A stretch of DNA of 64,000 bases, from positions 24,824 through 88,823 of IMG/VR virus record IMGVR_UViG_3300027779_001649. One strand, written 5' to 3'. Positions 25,415 to 32,648 of this stretch are shown piece after piece. The notes beneath the pieces were generated by a model, which saw nothing but the letters and a program-made list of their open reading frames with translations, made no database searches and was not told the DNA's origin. The translations under genes and the position numbers were made by a program. Position 1 is the stretch's first letter. Each line of letters starts with the position of its first letter. The stretch is from a virus.

Positions 25415-25892
25415 ACCAAGATGTATATCAGGACAATGTTTAGGGCATTCTAATAAGGGGTACTTAGTTCCTTGTTGTTTTGTAGATGCATTTTATGATA
25501 ATATTGAGAAAAAGAAACTCATACATCATGATAACGATAAACTTAATGCATTGTGGGATACATCCTTAAAAATTTCCAATAATAACCATATACATGATAT
25601 AACAATGAGTGATATATGGATGGATTTTTATACCATGTTACAGGATAAAGATCAAGAGAAACCTTTAATGTGTATTAAGTGTTGTGACCCTGTATATACT
25701 AAGGAGTTAAAAGAAGGTGAAATAGCTCCAACACGATTTAGCCAGAAGACTAATCCAGTACATGCTGTCAGCAGAAGAAGTACAGAAGTAACTCATGTGA
25801 TAAAGATTAATAGTATGTCAGTAAATGATGAACTTTTGGTGATGACCTCATCTGGCCGACCTAAGCCAAAAGATTATAAACAAAGAGAATGA
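25392..25892 (+). CDS. Stand-alone SPASM-like Fe-S domain protein (copy 2)
   Basis: A 166-aa protein homologous to the 14062-14442 product: FKPRCISGQCLGHSNKGYLV, Cys28-Cys29, and MCIKCC (94-98) supply up to seven Cys. The layout (KPRC-SG ... GYL.PCC.. D ... C..C) equals copy 1. It additionally carries a ~65-residue C-terminal extension rich in Ser/Thr/Lys with no recognised motif. It overlaps the radical SAM gene and its end overlaps, tail to tail, the PP-loop gene on the minus strand by 19 nt. Confidence 0.7.
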   Translation: MTHSDQFKPRCISGQCLGHSNKGYLVPCCFVDAFYDNIEKKKLIHHDNDKLNALWDTSLKISNNNHIHDITMSDIWMDFYTMLQDKDQEKPLMCIKCCDPVYTKELKEGEIAPTRFSQKTNPVHAVSRRSTEVTHVIKINSMSVNDELLVMTSSGRPKPKDYKQRE

Positions 25893-27025
25893 CGGTCAAG
25901 ATAATCCATGATGTTATCCTTATGAACTATCGTTCCATCATTAACAATCGCCTTCACCCTAAAATCATTAGGTAATGGTGAGTAGAACTCTTTCTGAGCT
26001 CTTCCTTCCATCAATCTAGTTTTTCCTATACCATATGCAAATTCCCTATCATATAATGCAATGAAGTCTCTCAACATCATCTTTGCTTTCTGGAATCTTT
26101 CTGGGTCACTCCTAGGACTGTGATTATACCAAAACATATTTCTATTATAATGTTGATTAATTGACCACTTGTGTATATCTGGATCTCTAAAGAACGGCTG
26201 ATAATTTTCTAGGTCAATCTCATCTGCTTTTATATTTTGTAAGAAACGGAATGACTGTGTGATGAATGTATACCGTGTTATTGTCCACCACATTTCATAA
26301 TTCCATTCCTCATTTTCTGGGTCATCTAGATTTGGTTTCTTTCTTGGGTCTATTGCATACCCCAATGGTTTGTTGGGATCACGAACTGCGTCATCTACTT
26401 GTGGGGGGTAACCGACACTACCAAACAATCTATCAGCTTCGCACCCACTAGTATAAACATTAATATCTGGATTCGCCATACCATAAATGTTTCCTGTCAT
26501 ATCTAAACGATGCGGGCCTTTAATAACATAATCTTCCCATAACTTGGGATAATGTTTAATAACTGCGTCACCTCCAGCAATGATATGCAGCTGTTCTCTA
26601 GGACAAACTTCTTTCAGTGCGTATAACATAGCAGTACTATCTACACCACCAGAATAGAATACCTCAATATGTTTACCCATATCTCTTAATTCTTCTGCAC
26701 GTTTAATCATAAGGTCATTAAAGTCTGCGTTCTCTACCTCTGGATAATATTTGTAATCCAAAACAGGATAATACTTTTCCATATTATCCATATTAAACAC
26801 ATATTCATCTACACCCAAAGAATCACTTATGTATGAACTCTTAGGACGATGGCAATATTGAGTCATAAATTCTTCACGTTGTCTCGCTTCCTTATACTCT
26901 TCAAAGAACTCTTTCTCAAATTCAGGCCATCCGTACTGTCCCTTTCTAGGCGCACCTTTAACAACCTTATCCATAGCCCTTCTGAAGTCATCAGAAATAT
27001 ATACATACTTAATTGTGCTTTTCAT
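25874..27025 (-). CDS. Asparagine-synthase-like PP-loop ATP pyrophosphatase (copy 2)
   Basis: A 383-aa enzyme. The PP-loop SGGVDST is at 125-131 behind strand HIEVFY, and SGCEADRLFGSVG (193-205) is the asparagine-synthetase-like second motif. ENYQPFFRDPDIHKWSINQH near the C-terminus is shared with the other copies. No glutaminase domain. I chose the ATG at 27025, with GGAG 5 nt upstream, over a GTG at 27031. It is the last gene of a six-gene overlapping operon and overlaps the glycosyltransferase gene by 17 nt. It should activate a carboxylate by adenylation; substrate unknown. Confidence 0.78.
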   Translation of the reverse strand: MKSTIKYVYISDDFRRAMDKVVKGAPRKGQYGWPEFEKEFFEEYKEARQREEFMTQYCHRPKSSYISDSLGVDEYVFNMDNMEKYYPVLDYKYYPEVENADFNDLMIKRAEELRDMGKHIEVFYSGGVDSTAMLYALKEVCPREQLHIIAGGDAVIKHYPKLWEDYVIKGPHRLDMTGNIYGMANPDINVYTSGCEADRLFGSVGYPPQVDDAVRDPNKPLGYAIDPRKKPNLDDPENEEWNYEMWWTITRYTFITQSFRFLQNIKADEIDLENYQPFFRDPDIHKWSINQHYNRNMFWYNHSPRSDPERFQKAKMMLRDFIALYDREFAYGIGKTRLMEGRAQKEFYSPLPNDFRVKAIVNDGTIVHKDNIMDYLDRHSLCL

Positions 27026-27710
27026 AGTCACTCCAATTATGTGGTTTGTTTGCAGAATGCGTAAAGTGAACTAGTTTTATGTCTGGATGAAATTCTTCTC
27101 CTAGATATATGTACTCGTTACCTGTTACTTCCCTGTACTTCCTAGTAATCTGAACTTGCCAAGTAGACATCTTCTTACCGTAGTTAATACCAGAATCAAC
27201 TACCCACCTAGTAAACCATTCATTGGGTAGGGTAATTAATTCTAATCTCTCTTTAACCGAATCCTCTACAAAATACTGTTCACCATTTACGGGGCCTTTG
27301 GTCACACCATTTTCAATGTAGTGTCTCTGCCATCCGTTTATGTCTTTCATAAACTTATCGTAGATATATTTGCAGTCCTTCGGATAGTACTTAAAGAATC
27401 CACCGTTGATAGAGTATCCTTCTTTCTTTGTGTCTCTCCACCACCCAGGCATTGCAAGGAACTGTCCACGCATAATAGGGTAGTCAAATATCCTTTCATA
27501 GTCTCCCATAAGAAGAACGTCTATATCCATGACACAAATAGGTGTATCCTGATCTAGCTGCATACCCCACATCTTATTCCATTGCAACAGCACCTCTGGA
27601 TGATATGGTTCATGTATCCAATGCAGATCATAATTTGATAATTTACTTTCAAGATAATCTTCATATTCTTGTCCATACTTATCACCAATTCTTATTAATA
27701 TAACTTTCAT
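27009..27710 (-). CDS. Glycosyltransferase-like protein (GT-A fold, DxD), small
   Basis: A 233-aa protein with features of GT8-like enzymes: a metal/nucleotide-sugar binding DID in ICVMDIDVLLMGD (62-64), a following GWW and INGGFFKYYPKD (acceptor-site region), and a C-terminal LVHFTHSANKPHNW resembling the KPW/H-x-KPH end motif of the family. It would move a sugar from a nucleotide donor. It lies within the overlapping operon between an unknown 452-aa protein (4-nt overlap) and the PP-loop enzyme (17 nt). A paralogous-fold protein is encoded at 30415. Confidence 0.7.
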   Translation of the reverse strand: MKVILIRIGDKYGQEYEDYLESKLSNYDLHWIHEPYHPEVLLQWNKMWGMQLDQDTPICVMDIDVLLMGDYERIFDYPIMRGQFLAMPGWWRDTKKEGYSINGGFFKYYPKDCKYIYDKFMKDINGWQRHYIENGVTKGPVNGEQYFVEDSVKERLELITLPNEWFTRWVVDSGINYGKKMSTWQVQITRKYREVTGNEYIYLGEEFHPDIKLVHFTHSANKPHNWSDYEKHN

Positions 27711-29065
27711 TTTTTAGTTTTCATGCAACGGGATTTCAGAGGATTAGTTCCAATCCAATAATAGAAATTTGCTTCATCTAACGCCTCAAAAAATTTATAA
27801 TATGACTTCCATATAATATCTAAGGGGTACTTTAATAAGACTTTATGATAACTGAAAATATTACTTGTGTTAACAAATACATTTTTTCCCTTGACTTTTT
27901 CAGCAAGTATGTTATAATCCATATTCAATAAGTCCCACTCATTATATGTAATAACAAACTTCTCTGTCATTTCTTTCTGTGCCTGTCTAACTTCTTCCCA
28001 AGTCCCGTACTCTACAAACCGTTCTTGTTGTCTAATTTCATGATTCCACACGAAATAAACATTGGAATAAACACGACCTAACATTTCAATCTCATCTTTA
28101 TCCATATTGAATTCTACAATTCTCCTTTTGACTCGTAGTATATCTTTATGTAGATCATAAAATGCAACTTCACCATCAAAATCTAATTTCTGTGCATACA
28201 CTTCGGTGCTATAACCAGCACAAGGCGACAGTATGAGATCAAATTTAAAATCCAACCAGTTAGTTATAAGTTTACTATTAATTTTTAGATGTTCATTGTT
28301 CTCTACATAAAAATTAGATCTATTAGTGGTGTTTTGTTGAAGTGTACGAAAATAAGAATCTCTATTTGGAGGCCCATCATATAAGAACTTACCTCGTTCT
28401 ATTGAATTCCAGATATCATTCTGTAATAGCCGTCTATTACTACCATATGAATAAGCCTTACTGCTTCTCTCTTCCTTATTAAAATTCACTATCTTTATTA
28501 AGCCCTTTGGTTTAATCCAAGGCGGAGTATAGTCATCGTGATAGTTATCTGAAGACCGAATATATTTGGGCCATCTTTCAAATAGGTTTGGTGACCCTAC
28601 CGATCTCCATATATCTAAATTTACTTCTAAGTGCTGTCGGTGTAAATACGCCTCTTTGTTTGGGTGGGATATTATGTGACCTCTACAATAAAGTTGAGTT
28701 TTAGTGAATTCTTCAAAGGAAGTAAGAGGAGTCGTTGCCTTCCCATCAATAACTTCTGTTACACGAAATATCATACCAACAGAACATATCATTGCATGGG
28801 TGTACCGGCGATTTTTCTTTAATGTCTTATCTAGTTCACTTTCCAAACATAATACAACATTGTGATTACTACCACCTCCAGTTGGTCCACCAGATATTTG
28901 CATATAAGTCATCTGTGTTTGTCTATAAACACCATGATCCCATTCTAATTTATCTGGATAAGTCACAACATATAAATGTGGTTTGCCCTGTAATCTACGT
29001 GTCAAGTCTCCCTTCTGCACTTCTTTATGTAGAAGTTTTTTAAAATCATCTAAAGAATTAACCAC
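27707..29065 (-). CDS. Unknown protein with a possible C-terminal SAM-methyltransferase-like fold
   Basis: I do not recognise the first 260 residues, which contain SGGPTGGGSNHN (58-69) and several Trp/His-rich stretches. Residues 275-320 (FDLILSPCAGYSTEVYA, then EVAFYDLHKDILRVKRR) could be strand-loop-helix and acidic-strand elements of a Rossmann methyltransferase, and FVNTSNIFSYHKV (about 407-419) may be a later strand. The 224-aa protein two genes upstream has a similar core. The protein is 452 aa and overlaps both neighbours (8 and 4 nt). Function inferred only weakly. Confidence 0.4.
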   Translation of the reverse strand: MVNSLDDFKKLLHKEVQKGDLTRRLQGKPHLYVVTYPDKLEWDHGVYRQTQMTYMQISGGPTGGGSNHNVVLCLESELDKTLKKNRRYTHAMICSVGMIFRVTEVIDGKATTPLTSFEEFTKTQLYCRGHIISHPNKEAYLHRQHLEVNLDIWRSVGSPNLFERWPKYIRSSDNYHDDYTPPWIKPKGLIKIVNFNKEERSSKAYSYGSNRRLLQNDIWNSIERGKFLYDGPPNRDSYFRTLQQNTTNRSNFYVENNEHLKINSKLITNWLDFKFDLILSPCAGYSTEVYAQKLDFDGEVAFYDLHKDILRVKRRIVEFNMDKDEIEMLGRVYSNVYFVWNHEIRQQERFVEYGTWEEVRQAQKEMTEKFVITYNEWDLLNMDYNILAEKVKGKNVFVNTSNIFSYHKVLLKYPLDIIWKSYYKFFEALDEANFYYWIGTNPLKSRCMKTKK

Positions 29066-29750
29066 GGGTAATTTCTTTCAGAGCATCTGGACCAAATTGT
29101 TTAACAATAGACTTTTTCATTAACAATTCTCTTTCCTTATTACCACCGCCATGAATTATAAAGTGAAATCTATTTTCATTTGAACTGTTTAAGGCTTCAT
29201 GATTAACACCATTATCAAACCAAAACCCTGTACAATTTTCAAAAGGAAGTTCTTCTTTTGTAGAAGCACGTCTTAGGTAACAATTGTCTGGTTGATAAAA
29301 CGCAAGGTTAATAGCAGAAGAAATGTTACGTTTTCTACCTTCGGCTGTTCTTTTTTGATTGGAATCATTATGAGATTCTATACTACCGCCTGGTTTAAGT
29401 AACATAAACCTACAACGTCTGTATTGTTTGTGTGGGAAATCTTCTAACCATCTCTTAGTCTCAGGTGCTATTTCTTGTAATTCTGTCCAACCCCAATCAA
29501 CAGCATCTTCTTCTAGATTATATGCAGAAGGGTTTTTGGTATGATGCCATCCCACAGAAATGTCCTTACCTTTCTCAACAAAACCATGTAGTGCAGAAGA
29601 ACACCAACCATCACCTGTTCCATAACGATGGTCTACAAAGAACCCTTCGTCATAAACCTGTTGAGCTTCTTTGATACATGCCTCTGGTATTTCCAAATCA
29701 ATTTTAAGATACCATATGTCATTTGCTCTGCACCATTCTACTGCATTCAT
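29058..29750 (-). CDS. Aspartyl/asparaginyl beta-hydroxylase-like 2OG-Fe(II) oxygenase
   Basis: A 230-aa cupin-fold oxygenase. The facial triad is readable: His127 and Asp129 in SIESHNDSNQ, His184 in GVNHEALN, and the 2-oxoglutarate Arg194 in NRFHFIIHG. FMLLKPGG before the HxD is typical of Asp/Asn hydroxylases, which hydroxylate side chains of proteins or free amino acids. It is third in the overlapping operon (overlaps of 4 and 8 nt). With glycosyltransferases around it, protein or peptide tailoring is plausible. Confidence 0.8.
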   Translation of the reverse strand: MNAVEWCRANDIWYLKIDLEIPEACIKEAQQVYDEGFFVDHRYGTGDGWCSSALHGFVEKGKDISVGWHHTKNPSAYNLEEDAVDWGWTELQEIAPETKRWLEDFPHKQYRRCRFMLLKPGGSIESHNDSNQKRTAEGRKRNISSAINLAFYQPDNCYLRRASTKEELPFENCTGFWFDNGVNHEALNSSNENRFHFIIHGGGNKERELLMKKSIVKQFGPDALKEITRG

Positions 29751-30421
29751 TTTCCTATTACCATGAATCTTTCAAAACCGTTAAGTAATTTTTTACTACC
29801 AGAGTACCAAACATCCATCATTCGTGCCTGTTCTATTAACTCATCTACACTCTCTACAGTATTGATATGGTCTGGACAGTTTTCTTTTTGACTTGTTGAT
29901 TGTAGAACAAAAAGTGAATTTTCTAATTGTGGATTTATTTCTCTAAACTTCCACATAGGAAACATGTGTTCACAAGAAGTATTCACCACCACATCATAGA
30001 CTTGTGCATGTTTATCTTGCACATCTTCTAAATCTCTACAATATCTTAAAGACTTAAACATAACATCTCTTCGGAGAGAACGATACCTTTTTGGTTCATC
30101 CTTATACCTTCTGTTTAATTTGAAGCTGATAAAATGTGCATCGTGGTCTATTTCAAAATTTGTAACAAATTTAGCACCTACGTTATCAACCAGTATTGCA
30201 GTTATATAGTGGGCATACCATCCTCCCAGAAGGGCAACATGTTCTGGAACAATATTCAAATTGATTAATTCATTTCCTAACCACAACTTACCTTCTACCT
30301 GTGAGGCGTTCATGGATTCTACAAGTCTTTCAAATGCCCAAGGTCTCTCTCTTTGAGTTTCCATATAGGCTCGTGTCCAATTGTTTGCAGTCAGAGGGTT
30401 GTAAGGAATATGGTCTACCAT
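29747..30421 (-). CDS. SAM-methyltransferase-like protein
   Basis: A 224-aa protein with a Rossmann-like core: HVALLGGWYAHYITAILVD (motif I, about 41-59) followed by the acidic strand TNFEIDHDA, and DVVVNTSCEHMFPMW (motif IV region, about 142-156). The glycine-rich loop is imperfect, as in several phage methyltransferases. Target unknown. It overlaps the genes on both sides by 4-7 nt, so it is translationally coupled within the tailoring operon. Confidence 0.55.
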   Translation of the reverse strand: MVDHIPYNPLTANNWTRAYMETQRERPWAFERLVESMNASQVEGKLWLGNELINLNIVPEHVALLGGWYAHYITAILVDNVGAKFVTNFEIDHDAHFISFKLNRRYKDEPKRYRSLRRDVMFKSLRYCRDLEDVQDKHAQVYDVVVNTSCEHMFPMWKFREINPQLENSLFVLQSTSQKENCPDHINTVESVDELIEQARMMDVWYSGSKKLLNGFERFMVIGK

Positions 30422-31173
30422 AATTTCTTTAACTCCTCAATTTCAAACATATCTTCATAAGTCTCTTTGGTACTATTATTAAAAAGACAGATTTTTTGGT
30501 CTTCCCTTATCTTTCTTTCTTCCATATCCTCTGGAAATATGTTTCCTTTATACCAAGAATAAACGTCACCCTTTGGATATACATTCACATAAGAAACTTT
30601 CTCATCCCATACATTATACCAATGATGATTAAGATAATTATCTATAGTAGAATATGTAAAGAATATAACCTCTGGATTTTTTTCTATATGTGCATAGATA
30701 CTTCCCATTTGAGATTTATTCCATCTCAGTACTGATGAATTTAATGGAGTTGATTTTATCTGTCCATAATTTTTCCGACAGGTATCTATATCATTCCACC
30801 AACCTCTAACGATATAGGGCTTATTCATCCGTAATTCAAAGAAATATTTTAAGTCTTTTTGTATAAGACAGTCCAAATCTAGATACAAAAACATATCTCC
30901 ATTCATTGTTGGAAATAGGTTCTCGTTGAACATATACATTTTTCTATAAGCCCAAAACCTGTTAGTATCGGGATCATAATGTTTATCCCAAGTTGTGGGT
31001 AATTTTAAGTCAAAACTATTTTGGGGATTATCTGTTAGACAATAAAAATTGAAAGGTATAGAACAATGCTTTTCACATTGGTTCTTTAGGTTAAGAACAT
31101 AGTCATTACTATATTTGTCACCCCACTTCACACATAATATTGTGTTCACAGACATTTGTGATTCAAGATGCAT
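30415..31173 (-). CDS. Glycosyltransferase-like protein (GT-A fold, DxD)
   Basis: A 252-aa protein: TILCVKWGDKYSNDYVLNL near the N-terminus, a donor-binding AYRKMYMF, and the DLD metal-binding motif (99-101) in MFLYLDLDCLIQKD. PYIVRGWW and SSVLRWNKSQ fit acceptor-side strands. It resembles the 233-aa enzyme at 27009 in the first strand (GDKY) and the GWW element. It is the first enzyme of the tailoring operon, starting 3 nt before the end of the 169-aa late protein, so it would be made late, with the virion proteins. Confidence 0.65.
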   Translation of the reverse strand: MHLESQMSVNTILCVKWGDKYSNDYVLNLKNQCEKHCSIPFNFYCLTDNPQNSFDLKLPTTWDKHYDPDTNRFWAYRKMYMFNENLFPTMNGDMFLYLDLDCLIQKDLKYFFELRMNKPYIVRGWWNDIDTCRKNYGQIKSTPLNSSVLRWNKSQMGSIYAHIEKNPEVIFFTYSTIDNYLNHHWYNVWDEKVSYVNVYPKGDVYSWYKGNIFPEDMEERKIREDQKICLFNNSTKETYEDMFEIEELKKLW

Positions 31174-31176
31174 TTA

Positions 31177-31686
31177 TTACTTCATAAAAGAATGATATAT
31201 TGATATAGCCTCTAATGGTGATGTAGATTTTCGTAGGTCTGCTTTTTTCTTTTTAGCTTTACTATTTTTTACTTCATCACGATCAAAGAATTTCAATTTG
31301 AGTTTAAAAAGTTCTTCTTTATTTTGACTGTCTTCGTCATCAAAATTAAAGATTAAGTCTTCTATATTTAAGAGGATAATTTCCTCTTTGTCTTTTTGGT
31401 CTGGTTCATTTCCCTCTTGGTCATATCCATATAGATTATTATCACGAGCATAATTTTCAAAAGAATTTCTGAATATTTGTTTCTCATTATCTATTTTGGC
31501 TGCTGTAGATTGGTCAAGACTCTCATAAGACCACTCTTCCAACAAAGAGTTGAACTGATCATCAGTTTCATCAACAAGCAGAAAATGTTCTCTTGCAATT
31601 TTACCATCGCTCCATAAAACACAAACAGTATCATGTTCGGGGTTTGAATAGTAAGCGTTAATTATTTTTTCAGAAAAGACCGCCAT
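31177..31686 (-). CDS. Late protein of unknown function (fibre-associated)
   Basis: A 169-aa acidic/basic, helical protein without a recognised fold; the C-terminal part is Lys-rich (NSKAKKKKADLRKS). It has a strong late promoter box 20 nt upstream (31706-31713) and a GGAG site, and it lies between fibre genes and the tailoring operon. It may be a tail-fibre chaperone or minor virion protein; this is a positional guess. Confidence 0.55.
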   Translation of the reverse strand: MAVFSEKIINAYYSNPEHDTVCVLWSDGKIAREHFLLVDETDDQFNSLLEEWSYESLDQSTAAKIDNEKQIFRNSFENYARDNNLYGYDQEGNEPDQKDKEEIILLNIEDLIFNFDDEDSQNKEELFKLKLKFFDRDEVKNSKAKKKKADLRKSTSPLEAISIYHSFMK

Positions 31687-31697
31687 TCTTTATCTCC

Positions 31698-32648
31698 TTA
31701 TCCTTTATTTATACGCAAGGCATATGTGGTAATGGTGGAATTTGATCCGTTTGGAAATTCTTGGGCACGATAATCATCCCCAACTTGTCTAGTCTGGTAG
31801 TTACCAGCACCACCAGTAAGTCTGGTGTTAACCATAGCTGTTCCTCTAGTATTACCACTACCTGAGGCTTCTATAGTGTAACTAATCTGATATCCATCTG
31901 ACGATTCTGAGGCAGTTTCTCGTATCCATTCAGTTAGAAGTGCATCTAATGTACCTTCGGTAAAAGTTTGTAAATGACGGGCACTATCCGTTATATAAAC
32001 AGGATATCTGGCAGGCGCCGTATCGGTTCCTGATCGTTTGTGTAAGTAATAACTTGTAATTGTTGTTGGTTGGTCTAAAGTTTCTGGAATTCCTCCGGCG
32101 GTATATGCACTTACATCAGCTCTTGTATCTATGAAAACAGGGTCAGTTGAAACTACTGCATAATTAGTTGCAGGGGTTACAGAAGTAGTAATACTATATG
32201 TTCCAGCCGTAGTAGCACTCTCTGTTCCAGAAATAAGTAGGTCTACAGCAGGATGTAAGAAGGTATCTTTAATGTCTGCGATAGTCATTGCTTGTAAGTC
32301 ATTATCCCCATTAATATATAGTGGCCAAGTTGTTCCTGTATCTGATGTAGGTGATACTGATGCTTTGGCTTGATCTACACGGTCATAACTAACCGTAACC
32401 TCAGCAGGTTCTGCCGTAGTAGCTTCACTAGGAAATGCAGTTGCAGACTGAGATGTTGCACCCGCCTTCAATCTAGTATCACTCATAGCAGTTAAGTCTC
32501 CAGCTACACTAGTAGATACAGTTAGAGTAACAGAAGGACTTGTTCCATAGAGATAACATATCTGATTAGTCCACTCAAGAACTTCAGCAGTTGTCATTTC
32601 TTGTATGTCATTAGAGCTAGTAATATATACTGGTTTTCTAACTGCCAT
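31698..32648 (-). CDS. Fibre-type structural protein with three internal repeats
   Basis: A 316-aa Ser/Thr/Ala-rich protein. Three copies of a PVYI...DLQ.MT.A motif are visible, at KPVYITSSNDIQEMTTAEVL, WPLYINGDNDLQAMTIADI and YPVYITDSARHLQTFTEGTL, each followed by a beta-rich region of about 80-100 residues. I take the ATG at 32648, preceded by GGAG, over an upstream ATG at 32663. It overlaps the tail-fibre gene by 11 nt, so the two are co-translated. Likely a fibre subunit or tip. Confidence 0.65.
   Translation of the reverse strand: MAVRKPVYITSSNDIQEMTTAEVLEWTNQICYLYGTSPSVTLTVSTSVAGDLTAMSDTRLKAGATSQSATAFPSEATTAEPAEVTVSYDRVDQAKASVSPTSDTGTTWPLYINGDNDLQAMTIADIKDTFLHPAVDLLISGTESATTAGTYSITTSVTPATNYAVVSTDPVFIDTRADVSAYTAGGIPETLDQPTTITSYYLHKRSGTDTAPARYPVYITDSARHLQTFTEGTLDALLTEWIRETASESSDGYQISYTIEASGSGNTRGTAMVNTRLTGGAGNYQTRQVGDDYRAQEFPNGSNSTITTYALRINKG
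31706..31713 (-). promoter_or_regulatory. T4-type late promoter before the 169-aa late gene
   Basis: Exact TATAAATA on the minus strand, 20 nt before the ATG at 31686 and inside the last codons of the 316-aa gene. It probably drives the 169-aa gene and, by read-through, the six-gene tailoring operon. Confidence 0.8.
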
